This document shows, in pieces, positions 16,345-24,733 of a stretch of DNA of 64,000 bases. The notes below the pieces were generated by a model that saw nothing but the letters and a program-made list of their open reading frames with translations, was not told the DNA's origin and made no database searches. A program made the translations under genes and the position numbers. Every line of letters starts with the position of its first letter. The first letter of the stretch is position 1. This DNA is from JBJHCA01 sp050485785. GTDB lineage: Bacteria > Bacteroidota > Bacteroidia > Chitinophagales > Saprospiraceae. The DNA lies in contig JBJHCA010000001.1 in the NCBI GenBank assembly GCA_050485785.1, forward strand, positions 1-64,000, in the 5' to 3' direction.

Positions 16345-17730
16345 ATGCAAGGTATGGAATTACAACAACGTTTTGAAGAAGTGATTTCGTACGGGAGCCT
16401 ATGGAAACCCGGCGACAAACTGATACTGGGGTTTAGTGGCGGACTTGATTCCGTAGTTCTGGCTCATTTGCTTTTAGTGGGAAACCACCGGTTTGTTGTG
16501 GCCCATATTAACTTTGGATTGAGGGGGAAAGAATCGGACGATGATGAACAGTGGTGTAAACAATATGCTGAGAACCCTTCCGGGTACGCCTCCACGGGTG
16601 GAACACCCCACAAAAAGTTATCCATAAAAACCATTAGGTTTAATACTGCACAGGAAGCCAAAATACATGGCGAGAGTATTCAGATGGCAGCCCGCCGTCT
16701 AAGGTACACTTGGTTGAGGGATGTAAAAGAAAAGGAAAAGGCCGGGTATATTGTAACCGCACATCATGCCAATGATCAGCTCGAAACAGTATTGTTTAAT
16801 CTGGTAAAGGGTGCAGGTATCAAAGGAATGATGGGCATGCCCTTAAAATCCAAAGATGTGATGAGGCCCTTGCTGTGGTTTACCAGATCTGAACTGGAAA
16901 ACTATGCTGCACAACATGGACTTGAGTGGCGTGAGGACAGCAGCAATGTTTCAGTTAAGTACAGTAGAAACCTGATCAGGCATAAGGTGATACCGGTACT
17001 CCGGGAAATTAACCCCTCGCTGGAGCAGACTTTTGTTCAGTCACAAGGACACAGGAAATCGGCCTGGGACGCGTTGCAATGGTTTACACAGCAATGGCTG
17101 AGCCGGCATGTTGTGACATTGGGCAATTCATCGCATTTGGCGTATTCTGATGTGGAGAACAGTCCTGCGGGTAATTGGCTATTGTACAGCTGGCTTGAGC
17201 CTTATGGCATGAATGCAACGCAAATCCGAAACCTCATGGATGCAGTTGAAACCGGCAAAAAGATAGGCTCAGCCTCACATGAAGTTTACAAAGAGGCAGA
17301 CAGCTATACTTTGAGACCCATCAAAACTGTATTGAAGGATGTCGATATAACGGTGATGAGGAGCCACACAGGCAAATTTCAGTTTGAAGATGGAACGGCA
17401 CTGAGCTGGAAAGAAGAAGATAACCTCGATTCCCGTGAAATAGCCTACAATGAAGCGCTGTTTGATGCCTCTTTACTGAAATGGCCACTTCGGGTGAGAA
17501 GCCGGCAGGCAGGAGACAGGATCAGACTGTTGGGCATGAAAGGGAAAAGCAAACTGGTGAGTGATGTGATCACTGACAGCAAACTGCCACTTAAGCAAAA
17601 AGAAAAGGTTAAGTTGTTGTGCAGCGGAGATGAAATAATCTGGGTAATCGGATTGCGGGTGAGTGAAGTGGGAAAAGTTACGGATAAAACCCGAAAATCA
17701 ATGAGATTCAGGTATTATGAAACCGAATAG
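16345..17730 (+). CDS. tilS: tRNA(Ile)-lysidine synthase with a small insertion
   Basis: The 461-residue protein carries the PP-loop SGGLDS at 31-36, the AHINFGLRG motif, TAHHANDQLETVLFN and ESIQMAARRLRY, which define TilS. It converts the wobble C of tRNA-Ile(CAU) to lysidine with ATP and lysine, so the tRNA reads AUA as Ile. Between KQYAE and LSIKTIRFNT, where relatives have a short link, lie about 12 extra residues (PSGYASTGGTPHKK, 78-91). That DNA matches the dispersed hairpin element (16573-16630). It lies next to the ATP-binding core, yet the frame stays open to a normal end. ATG at 16345 or 16354 could be the start. Confidence 0.92.
   Translation: MQGMELQQRFEEVISYGSLWKPGDKLILGFSGGLDSVVLAHLLLVGNHRFVVAHINFGLRGKESDDDEQWCKQYAENPSGYASTGGTPHKKLSIKTIRFNTAQEAKIHGESIQMAARRLRYTWLRDVKEKEKAGYIVTAHHANDQLETVLFNLVKGAGIKGMMGMPLKSKDVMRPLLWFTRSELENYAAQHGLEWREDSSNVSVKYSRNLIRHKVIPVLREINPSLEQTFVQSQGHRKSAWDALQWFTQQWLSRHVVTLGNSSHLAYSDVENSPAGNWLLYSWLEPYGMNATQIRNLMDAVETGKKIGSASHEVYKEADSYTLRPIKTVLKDVDITVMRSHTGKFQFEDGTALSWKEEDNLDSREIAYNEALFDASLLKWPLRVRSRQAGDRIRLLGMKGKSKLVSDVITDSKLPLKQKEKVKLLCSGDEIIWVIGLRVSEVGKVTDKTRKSMRFRYYETE
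16573..16630 (-). repeat. Dispersed element with hairpin inside tilS, copy K
   Basis: On the minus strand: TTTTTATGGATAACTTTTTG box, then TGGGGTG and a hairpin (GGGTG 16596-16600, loop GAA, CACCC 16604-16608 on +). It shares CACCCCACAAA with copy A' and coincides with a stretch of TilS that lacks a counterpart in the family as I remember it. Confidence 0.6.
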
Positions 17731-17740
17731 ATGAAAGGTT

Positions 17741-17748
17741 TATTTTTG
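17741..17748 (+). promoter_or_regulatory. Candidate -7 promoter element for the flippase gene
   Basis: TATTTTTG matches TAnnTTTG, 20 nt upstream of the ATG at 17769, in the 38-bp gap after tilS. Confidence 0.4.
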
Positions 17749-17768
17749 CCGAACAATGTGCAGCTTTT

Positions 17769-19070
17769 ATGAATTTTAGCCGGATAAAGCCGGATGCAGT
17801 TAATGCATTGCAAATCACCCTGATCTGGCAATACGTCTGCACGCTGATCACCGGCATACTGCTGGCCAATTCAGGCATTCCCCTGGCCGTGATTGGAATT
17901 TATGAAATGATCGTGCTGGCAGTTCATGCAGTATCGTTCTTTTGGCTTACCGGTGCAGTAAAAAGTATGATGACCCGGGTAGAGGATGCAGACTGTCAGG
18001 GCATCATGCATATTGCCGCGAAGTATCAATGGGTATTGATCCTGCCCGCAGCTTTGAGCACGCTGCTGATTTTTTTACTGGTGAACCTGTATGCACCACT
18101 TGAAGAGATCAGACCCTATCTGACTTTGCTTCTTCTTTTTGTGTTTTTGTACACAGTGTCGGGTTTGCCGGAGTACATATTGTACCTGTGCAACCGAAAA
18201 AAGAGCCTGCTGATGTACGGTGGAGTGATTTACTCCCTGCAGGTTGTATTTGTGGCTTTACCGTTTTATTTTGGTTACGGATTGTGGGAGGCATTGTGTG
18301 GACTGGTATTGATTTACGGTGTCCGGTTGCTGATTTCCCTGGTGATGCTTGCCAAAGGCAAAGCGCTGGCTATGAAGCCGTCTCTACTAAAGCCGGCGAT
18401 GTACGGTATGATCCCGTTTGCGGCCTACGGATTACTGGGCGGTGTGATGAATTACATCGACGGTTTTCTGGTAATCCATTTTTTCGAACCCGGAGAGCTG
18501 GCCATTTTCCGTTATGGAGCCAGGGAGTTACCCGTTGTGGTAATACTGGCATCTGCCCTCAGTACTGCATTGATTCCCGGATATATCACCAATCCCGGTG
18601 AGGCCATGTCTGATATCCGGCAACGCTCATATCGGCTCATGCTTTGGTTTTATCCCGTCAGCGGGGTTCTGATGCTGGTGAGCTATTATGTTTTTCCATT
18701 GATGTTTACGGAGCAGTTCAGAGAAAGTGCTGCCATTTTTAATATTTATCTTTTGCTGATAACCAGTCGCCTCGTATTCCCCCAGGTGATGGTGATGGCA
18801 GGAAAGCACAGCAGGGTTTATTTGCCGGTGAGTGTTGCCGAGGTACTGATCAACCTGCTGCTCAGTATATGGTGGCTTCAGTTGTTTGGGCTCAAAGGAC
18901 TGGCCATGGCCACGGTAGTGGCATATTTTTTTGAAAAGGCGGCATTGGCCGGTTGGTTGTATGCTTATAAGGGCATTCCGCCGGCCAGATATATTTATTT
19001 AAAACCATGGGCCGTTTTCAGCCTATTGCTGGTTGCGGTATATATTTTTGTGGAATGGGCCATAGCATAA
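17769..19070 (+). CDS. Polysaccharide/oligosaccharide flippase-like membrane protein (MATE/Wzx type)
   Basis: The 433-residue protein is almost entirely hydrophobic, with roughly 12 membrane helices spread evenly and short charged loops. The arrangement, including an N-terminal helix pair followed by ESxK-free polar turns and a repeated half around residue 220, fits the polysaccharide transport (Wzx) branch of the MOP flippases. It would move a lipid-linked sugar across the inner membrane. The next gene starts inside its last codons (19055-19070), so the two are translationally coupled and probably act on the same glycolipid or surface polymer. No transferase motif was seen. The exact family is judged from topology only. 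Confidence 0.7.
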   Translation: MNFSRIKPDAVNALQITLIWQYVCTLITGILLANSGIPLAVIGIYEMIVLAVHAVSFFWLTGAVKSMMTRVEDADCQGIMHIAAKYQWVLILPAALSTLLIFLLVNLYAPLEEIRPYLTLLLLFVFLYTVSGLPEYILYLCNRKKSLLMYGGVIYSLQVVFVALPFYFGYGLWEALCGLVLIYGVRLLISLVMLAKGKALAMKPSLLKPAMYGMIPFAAYGLLGGVMNYIDGFLVIHFFEPGELAIFRYGARELPVVVILASALSTALIPGYITNPGEAMSDIRQRSYRLMLWFYPVSGVLMLVSYYVFPLMFTEQFRESAAIFNIYLLLITSRLVFPQVMVMAGKHSRVYLPVSVAEVLINLLLSIWWLQLFGLKGLAMATVVAYFFEKAALAGWLYAYKGIPPARYIYLKPWAVFSLLLVAVYIFVEWAIA

Positions 19071-20614
19071 GAGCTGTATTACAGCAGTTTGATCAAAAAC
19101 CCTGGATGTGGCTGTTCCTGATTGCTGCAGTAATTTTATTCAGGTGGGGTTATGAATACGGACGCAATGATCATATGCAGACTGCTGCCTATGCCATGTA
19201 TCTGAATGACAACAGTTTGTTCGGAGGCGATTGGTACATTCAGCATATTCACAGCAGAATACCCAATGAGCGCTTTGTGTTTTCCTGGATCTACTCCCTC
19301 ACAGGCTCCTACCAGGAAGTGTTGTCATTTCCACTTCATGTAATTCTCTTGCTGGTTCATTTATATCTGTGGTACCGTATCGGTGCCATGTTTATTCGAA
19401 ACCACGTCTATTTGTGGGTTTGGTTACTGACGTTATTCATATTATTGTATGGTTTGAATACCGGTGGTAACGAGCTGTATTACAGATCCTTTTTCGTGAG
19501 CAACCTGGCCAAAACGGCCGGCCTTGCAGGGATATGGTTGATGCTTCGGAAACGCTACCATGCTGCATTCCTCATTTTTGGCGGTGTCACCATGCTGCAG
19601 CCGGTAGTTGGTATTCAACTTGCCGTGGTTTCAGCTCTGGCCGTAATGCCATGGTGGAAAATGCCCGAATACACCCTGAACCTGAAGAAATGGTTGACAG
19701 CCTGCTCGCTGTATGCCGTAACCGGTGGTGCATGGGTTTTAGGATTGAGGTTTTATTTTGCTGAGACACCTGTGGACACCGCACTTTTTTATAAAGTGCT
19801 TTTTCAGTTCAGGGTGCCGCATCATTGCATGCCATTCAGCTTTTCGGTTAAAGGCTATCTGCTGCTCATATTCCTCATTACCGTGTCCATGTTAGTTTAT
19901 ACTGGCCGGAACAATTATCTCTACAGGTTTATGGCCATTGGAACGGCAATTTTGCTGTTCACTATTCCAGCTGTTGAGTGGATGAACCAGGTTGACATCA
20001 CTTCACTGCAGTGGTTTAAACTCACCATCTGGATGCAGGCCATTGGCCTTTTGGCGGTGTTTATCAAATTCGAGGAGAAGTTTCACCGGTTTGTTCCGAA
20101 GTTGCTGAGACAATGGATCAAAGCGGGGATTATTGGAGCAGGATTATTCAGTGTGATCGGATTGGTGAACCCCCAGAAACTGAGCCCTTTCAGGGTAACG
20201 TATGACTACATTCCCGCAATGCAAAAGGATGCTTCGGTGCGCATGGCACAAACTATCAAAGCCGTTACACCCCCCAACGCTGTTTTGTTGCACCCGATCC
20301 GGTTTACGGAGCTCAGAGTTTATGGACAAAGAAGTTCGGCGGCGGACTACAAAATACTGGTTCACCGCAAGGCAACCATGATCGAGTGGTTTGAGCGCAT
20401 GCAGAAAGTTTACGGAGCCGATCTTGAGCAATCAACTTATGGACTGGGCTTCTACCCCGAAGCTGATGATTTTTACTTCTCCCTAAGCACCAATAATGTC
20501 CTCAGTCTGGCTGCAGAATACGGAGTAAGTCATTTTCTTACTGAAAAGCATCACAACCTGGAACTGCCTGTATGGGCCATGAACGAAAAGTATGTGTTGT
20601 ACGGAATACCCTGA
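19055..20614 (+). CDS. Multi-pass membrane protein, possibly a GT-C-like glycosyltransferase
   Basis: About 519 residues from ATG at 19055, a start that overlaps the flippase stop by 16 bp; a longer reading from 19007 runs deep into the flippase gene and is less likely. There are about ten membrane helices (about 16-360) and a soluble C-terminal domain of about 150 residues. The first large loop (YEYGRNDHMQTAAYAMYLND, then SLFGGDWY) has the acidic-rich character of GT-C enzymes, which use lipid-linked sugars. A DUF6798-like annotation may apply. Coupling to a flippase suggests glycan assembly, but the substrate is unknown and no definitive catalytic motif can be claimed. Confidence 0.6.
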   Translation: MGHSIRAVLQQFDQKPWMWLFLIAAVILFRWGYEYGRNDHMQTAAYAMYLNDNSLFGGDWYIQHIHSRIPNERFVFSWIYSLTGSYQEVLSFPLHVILLLVHLYLWYRIGAMFIRNHVYLWVWLLTLFILLYGLNTGGNELYYRSFFVSNLAKTAGLAGIWLMLRKRYHAAFLIFGGVTMLQPVVGIQLAVVSALAVMPWWKMPEYTLNLKKWLTACSLYAVTGGAWVLGLRFYFAETPVDTALFYKVLFQFRVPHHCMPFSFSVKGYLLLIFLITVSMLVYTGRNNYLYRFMAIGTAILLFTIPAVEWMNQVDITSLQWFKLTIWMQAIGLLAVFIKFEEKFHRFVPKLLRQWIKAGIIGAGLFSVIGLVNPQKLSPFRVTYDYIPAMQKDASVRMAQTIKAVTPPNAVLLHPIRFTELRVYGQRSSAADYKILVHRKATMIEWFERMQKVYGADLEQSTYGLGFYPEADDFYFSLSTNNVLSLAAEYGVSHFLTEKHHNLELPVWAMNEKYVLYGIP

Positions 20615-20666
20615 TTGATTAAATAGAGATGGCTTATAGCGGTATTTCTTTTAACAGCTTTTGTTA

Positions 20667-20688
20667 TTTTTTGGGATAACTCTTTGTT
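20667..20688 (+). repeat. Dispersed element core, copy B
   Basis: A T run followed by GGGATAACTCTTTGTT, matching the core box. It lies in the gap between the GT-C-like gene and the DUF2807 gene, about 195 nt before the latter's start. No hairpin follows. Confidence 0.55.
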
Positions 20689-20825
20689 TTGCCACGTCCC
20701 ATAGTTAGCAGATTTCCCCTCCTGAAAGTTTCTCCCGCATTGAAGTAGAGGTTAGCATTGGACAGCAAAACACACCAATAAGCCGGAATTTTAGACCGGC
20801 AACTAAGAGGCAGCGACGTACAGTT

Positions 20826-20855
20826 TTGCCATAGTTTCAGGGCTGACTAATTTTG
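20826..20855 (+). promoter_or_regulatory. Complete promoter of the DUF2807 gene
   Basis: TTG at 20826-20828, a 19-nt spacer and TAATTTTG at 20848-20855 form a full Bacteroidota promoter, 27 nt before the ATG at 20883. Confidence 0.65.
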
Positions 20856-20882
20856 CAGCACTAACCAACAAATCAGATAACC

Positions 20883-21620
20883 ATGAACTTTCTCTCTCAT
20901 TCTGGCAAGGCCGCATTCGCCGTTTTGCTTTTGCTGGCTGCTGTCACTTTCAGCCAGTGTGTTAAAAGTGTGATCTGCATAGCGGACAACGGAAACCACA
21001 TTGAAGAAACCATCAATCCCGGCCCTTTTGAATCGGTGAATGTTTCCATTGGAGGTAAAGCTTATTTTGAGCATGCCGATAGCTATTACGTTATTTTTGA
21101 AGGTGCATCAAGTCATTATAATGCACTGGATATCACAGTGCGCAATGGCAGACTGAAAATCAGCAGTGAACACTGTTTCAGGCAGTCGGGCAATATTGTT
21201 TTGCGCATAGGTGCTCCATTTGTAAACCACGTGGAAATTAACGGCAGTTGTAAGTTTGAAGCTCTCGATCCAATTGGCACCACACAAAATTTTGAACTCC
21301 GGATCAATGGCAGCGGCAATTTTACCGGCGAAGTGCAGACCGCCAAATTACGCACCGATATCAACGGCAGTGGTTTAGCCACTTTTTTTGGCTCTGCAGA
21401 GGAAGCTGAGTTGAAAATCAATGGTTCGGGGAAATACCAGGCCTTCTCATTGCACACGTTCAGCACTGATGTCAACATCAATGGCTCCGGTCATGCCAGG
21501 GTTTGGGCGGAAGATTACCTCAATGTGAGAATTTCGGGTTCAGGTTCGGTACATTACATTGGGAACCCGCAAATTGACAGCTACATCACCGGGAGCGGCA
21601 AACTGATAAATGCCAATTAA
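20883..21620 (+). CDS. DUF2807 (putative auto-transporter adhesin head GIN domain) protein
   Basis: The 245-residue exported protein has a hydrophobic signal with a possible lipobox (TFSQC, Cys26). The mature part is built from short beta-strand repeats that turn at INGSG or similar (seven or more turns such as RINGSGNF, DINGSGLA, KINGSGKY, NINGSGHA, RISGSGSV, YITGSGKL), which is the DUF2807 'head GIN' signature and suggests a right-handed beta-helix. The family is common in Bacteroidota and its role is not established, though adhesion or cell-surface sensing has been proposed. The gene has its own complete promoter. Confidence 0.85.
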   Translation: MNFLSHSGKAAFAVLLLLAAVTFSQCVKSVICIADNGNHIEETINPGPFESVNVSIGGKAYFEHADSYYVIFEGASSHYNALDITVRNGRLKISSEHCFRQSGNIVLRIGAPFVNHVEINGSCKFEALDPIGTTQNFELRINGSGNFTGEVQTAKLRTDINGSGLATFFGSAEEAELKINGSGKYQAFSLHTFSTDVNINGSGHARVWAEDYLNVRISGSGSVHYIGNPQIDSYITGSGKLINAN

Positions 21621-21638
21621 CCCGGAGAGTTAAACCGT

Positions 21639-22178
21639 TCACAGATTCAGCTTTTGAATTGCTTCTTGGCAAAACCGGAAATTTTCCTCGTCAAAACAAA
21701 CCAGGAAAATTTCCGGCATACTTTGAGCCTTTCCCAGTAGTTCAAGCAGTGCATTGACAGCAACCTGCGCAGCCTCCTGTTTAGGGAATCCGTATACTCC
21801 TGTGCTAATGTTGGGAAAGGCAATATGCCTGCAATCATGCTGGGATGCCAATTGAACAGATCGGGTATAACACCGGTGAAGTACCCTGTGCTCATTGTGC
21901 CTCCCTCCATTCCAAATGGGACCTACCGTGTGTATGACATATCGTGCAGGCAGATTGCCGGCCGGCGTTATCACTGCTTCACCTGGAGGCAGGGGGCCAT
22001 GTTGCTCCACAATTTGTCTGCACGCGGTCAGAATTTCCGGCCCTCCTGCCCGGTGGATTGCACCATCAACACCTCCTCCACCCATCAGGGAAGAATTGGC
22101 CGCATTCACTACGGCATCAACTTTCAAGGTGGTGATATCACCCTGCAATAAATGAATCTTGCTTTTCATCTCCTTCAT
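21639..22178 (-). CDS. Macro-domain protein, O-acetyl-ADP-ribose deacetylase-like
   Basis: The 179-residue single-domain protein has the macro-domain ligand motifs DAVVNAANSSLMGGGGVDGAIHRAGG near the N terminus and ISTGVYGFP near residue 125, in the arrangement of YmdB/MacroD-type deacetylases. These remove acetyl from O-acetyl-ADP-ribose or ADP-ribose from proteins. ATG at 22178 or 22169 are both possible. It lies alone, convergent with the DUF2807 gene. It has the catalytic Asn (NAANSSL) and the Gly-rich loop, so it is likely active. Confidence 0.88.
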   Translation of the reverse strand: MKEMKSKIHLLQGDITTLKVDAVVNAANSSLMGGGGVDGAIHRAGGPEILTACRQIVEQHGPLPPGEAVITPAGNLPARYVIHTVGPIWNGGRHNEHRVLHRCYTRSVQLASQHDCRHIAFPNISTGVYGFPKQEAAQVAVNALLELLGKAQSMPEIFLVCFDEENFRFCQEAIQKLNL

Positions 22179-22317
22179 TTTTGAATCCAGAATGCTTAGT
22201 TATTCTAGCATGTATGCTGAAGTTCATGCGTGGCCTTTTGCTGAGTAGTGCACTATGGATAAAAGTATTCCGGGCCACGCGAAAAAAATGTTATGTATAT
22301 TGCCCAAAAATTTACCC

Positions 22318-22605
22318 ATGCCGGCCTACGCTATTTTCGATGTTTCCATCCATGATCAGGAAACTTATGAACAATACAAAAAGTTGACACCTGCCGCCAT
22401 TGCCGCTTATCAGGGAGAATTTGTGGCACGGGGCGGCAAGGTACTGCCGATGGAAGGCAACTGGATTCCGGAACGTCTGGTGATTGTCAGGTTTCCTTCA
22501 GTGGAAATGGCTGAGTCCTGGTGGAATTCTCCTGAGTACAGCGAAGCCAGGGCAATCAGACAACAATCGGCAAATACCCGTATGGTGATAGTGGAAGGGA
22601 ACTGA
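22318..22605 (+). CDS. DUF1330 family protein
   Basis: The 95-residue protein from ATG at 22318 (PAYAIFDVSIHDQETYEQYK) is a dimeric alpha-beta barrel small domain of the DUF1330 type: a strand, a helix with the YEQYK region, then GKVLPMEGNWIPERLVIVRF and WWNSPEY. A longer reading from 22255 adds 21 residues that are not part of the domain. Function is unknown; the fold is shared with monooxygenase-like and heme-binding small proteins. It is upstream of a lipoprotein gene on the same strand by 60 bp. Confidence 0.8.
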   Translation: MPAYAIFDVSIHDQETYEQYKKLTPAAIAAYQGEFVARGGKVLPMEGNWIPERLVIVRFPSVEMAESWWNSPEYSEARAIRQQSANTRMVIVEGN

Positions 22606-22665
22606 TGAAAAACGGTAAATCACAACCTCCATGTGTTATATTATAATGATACAAAACCCCGAAGT

Positions 22666-23244
22666 ATGAAACTTACGGTCTTATCAGGATGCATCATAGC
22701 ATTGCTCTTATTGCAAAGCTGCGGCAGTGCACAGACGCTCTCTTTTGAAGACATCACTGCAACTTCCCTCAATATTCCCATGAGTTTGTCAGCTTTGGAA
22801 TTTGTGGATGTTCGCCAGGGCACTGACCGGCAGCAGGACCTTGATGTTAAACGAGGGCTTTTCACCCGGGCCGATGCTTCCATTCAACCTCCTTTTACAG
22901 CCGAGCATGCACGGTTTGCCGAACAGGTTATCAGGGCTCAACTTTCCGGTGGTGATCATGAACCGAAATACGCGCTAAGGGTGGAAATTCTGGAGGCAGT
23001 AAAATCCTATGAGCGCAAGTGGTTTACAGGCAGAGAGGAAGTCCGCATCAAACTTCGGCTCATTGCCTTGACCGAGGGCCTGGAAGTGACGGCCGAAACC
23101 GGCGGGGCTTTTTACTATACAGCGGTAAAGGGCAATGCCGAAAGGCATGAAGAAATTTATCGGACAACCCTTAAAAATACGACCTACAAAGCCATGGAAA
23201 TTTTGCAATACTACCACAGTAAAGCGGAAAGTGACCCGGACTAA
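22666..23244 (+). CDS. Lipoprotein of unknown function
   Basis: About 192 residues from ATG at 22666 (MKLTVLSGCIIALLLLQSC): signal peptide with lipobox LLQSC (Cys19). The soluble part has short repeats of charged residues and several beta strands (YALRVEILEAVKSYERKWFTG, VRIKLRLIALTEG), and likely forms a small periplasmic domain. The layout resembles YajG-like or flagellar/secretion accessory lipoproteins, but I do not recognise the family. It is the second gene after DUF1330 and may be in the same transcript. It ends 6 bp before the convergent rtcB gene. Confidence 0.6.
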   Translation: MKLTVLSGCIIALLLLQSCGSAQTLSFEDITATSLNIPMSLSALEFVDVRQGTDRQQDLDVKRGLFTRADASIQPPFTAEHARFAEQVIRAQLSGGDHEPKYALRVEILEAVKSYERKWFTGREEVRIKLRLIALTEGLEVTAETGGAFYYTAVKGNAERHEEIYRTTLKNTTYKAMEILQYYHSKAESDPD

Positions 23245-23250
23245 ACCACG

Positions 23251-24480
23251 TCAATCTTTGTAGGGGTCAAAAACATCGGCACCGGCCATCACCACGCCAA
23301 CAGGCTTTAGAGTATGCAATACTTCTATGGAATCACCCATAGCCTGAAGTACTTCTGACAAGGGCTTGTAACATTCGGGGCTTTCATCAGCACCGCCACC
23401 GCGCAATTCAATACCCAAGTCCCTGGCTTTTTGGAGGGTTTGACGGTAATCCACAAGGCCGGGCTTAACCACCCTGAGCTGTTTGCGCCCATGGCTGTCT
23501 TTAACCCACTTGGTTTTACCTGCGGCTGCCCTGCGCGACATGACTCTGCCGGCCCCGTGAACCGTACTGTAAAGTGTGCGTTGTGCCGTAAAAGTATCCC
23601 GGCCCCGAACAATGACACTGGTGTCAAACATGGTTGAGCCAATAAAACCTTCCTGTCCGGGAAAAGCTGGGGTGCATCCTTTGCGGACTACCCAGTAGTG
23701 ACGACCTTCATGTTGTTCCTTCCACAGGAAATTATGGTGGTTATGTACTTCATAGGTTGAAGTGGTGCTTAAAATCTCCATTACCCGGTCCACAACGTAA
23801 TCCCTTCCGGAATAAGCATATTCTCCGGCAATATCGAGACATTCCAGATAGTCAGTGGCTAATTCGGAACCGGCATCGAATAAGACAGGCGGACTGTCCA
23901 TGCTGCCTTCATTCACCCTTTCATTAAAAGCTTTACCCTGTGACAAAGCAATAAAGCCCATGGTTATGGTATGCCCCAGGCCTCTTGACCCAAAATGCAC
24001 GCCAATCCATAAAAAACCTTCTTCATCGGTGAACAGGTCAACAAAGTGGTTTCCGCTGCCAACGGTACCCAGTTGCGCTCTCGCTTTTTGGGATAACATT
24101 TTTTTAAATGAGGCCGGTACCTTTACCGGCAAACGGTCAACCCTTCTGAACACCGGATGGTCAATCGGGGTGGGGTTGGGACGGCCTACACCAAACCCGA
24201 TCACTTTGGTAATTTCATCCGTTACCCGGGTAATGTTTACATCCTCAGTTCGCAAGCCGGTGCGTACCGCTTTATTGCCACAGGCAATGTCAAACCCTAC
24301 ACCAGAAAGTGAAATTTTATCCCGGTATGCCACAACGCCGCCAATGGGATGACCATAGCCGTAATGGGCATCTGCCGTAAGCACGCCAATATCACCCGGC
24401 GAAAGGCAGCGTTTCAGCTGATCAATGCTGTTATCGTCAATGAGATGTTCGCCAAATATTCTGATGTCTGCCTTTTCCAT
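23251..24480 (-). CDS. rtcB: RtcB-family RNA ligase
   Basis: About 409 residues from ATG at 24480 (MEKADIRIFGEHLID); a longer frame to 24678 adds 66 residues without family similarity. RtcB signatures are present: GVGFDIACGNKAVRT (metal-binding Asp and Cys), LGTVGSGNHFVDLF, VHFGSRGLGH, VVRKGCTPA and STVHGAGRVMSR, which holds the guanylylated His. RtcB joins 2',3'-cyclic phosphate or 3'-phosphate ends to 5'-hydroxyl ends using GTP and Mn2+, and repairs or splices RNA. The ending ESPECYKPLSEVLQAMGDSI is also typical. No archease or RtcA neighbour is seen. The gene is divergent from a small lipoprotein gene. Confidence 0.9.
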   Translation of the reverse strand: MEKADIRIFGEHLIDDNSIDQLKRCLSPGDIGVLTADAHYGYGHPIGGVVAYRDKISLSGVGFDIACGNKAVRTGLRTEDVNITRVTDEITKVIGFGVGRPNPTPIDHPVFRRVDRLPVKVPASFKKMLSQKARAQLGTVGSGNHFVDLFTDEEGFLWIGVHFGSRGLGHTITMGFIALSQGKAFNERVNEGSMDSPPVLFDAGSELATDYLECLDIAGEYAYSGRDYVVDRVMEILSTTSTYEVHNHHNFLWKEQHEGRHYWVVRKGCTPAFPGQEGFIGSTMFDTSVIVRGRDTFTAQRTLYSTVHGAGRVMSRRAAAGKTKWVKDSHGRKQLRVVKPGLVDYRQTLQKARDLGIELRGGGADESPECYKPLSEVLQAMGDSIEVLHTLKPVGVVMAGADVFDPYKD

Positions 24481-24681
24481 TAGTTGTACATAGATTGTCT
24501 TGAAAATTGATTCGATTTGGGTGTATAACGGCTTCTGCGAGAAAAATGATTTCAAAAAGCAAATGGAGAAAAAAGCTTCCGGCACGATTTTTTTTCTGCT
24601 TTTTCTACCCGGTTTCTGCTCATTAACAGCATGTTGTCTATAGGAAAAGGCAACTGGAATATTATTTTTTTCTATCACCTA

Positions 24682-24712
24682 TTGACAAGTATTGGTTCAG
24701 ACAATAGATTTG
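24682..24712 (+). promoter_or_regulatory. Complete promoter of the 24734 lipoprotein
   Basis: TTG (TTGACA) at 24682, a 20-nt spacer and TAGATTTG at 24705-24712 match both promoter elements exactly, 21 nt upstream of the ATG. Confidence 0.7.
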
Positions 24713-24733
24713 CATAAAACAAAATAATGGAAT

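Noticed and set aside
21241..21600. Recurrent sequences around AACGGCAGCGG in the 20883 gene
   Set aside because: They encode the INGSG turns of the DUF2807 beta-helix and are protein repeats.
24087..24103. TTTTTGGGATAACATTTTTTT in rtcB looks like the dispersed box
   Set aside because: The second half does not match and the residues (KKMLSQKARAQLG) are normal for RtcB.
21639..24480. Macro-domain gene near rtcB as an RNA-repair or anti-phage module
   Set aside because: Two unrelated genes lie between them on the other strand and no shared transcript is possible; there is no supporting effector.
24480..24678. 66-residue N-terminal extension of RtcB
   Set aside because: Basic, low-similarity sequence before a normal family start at 24480; likely an open frame by chance.
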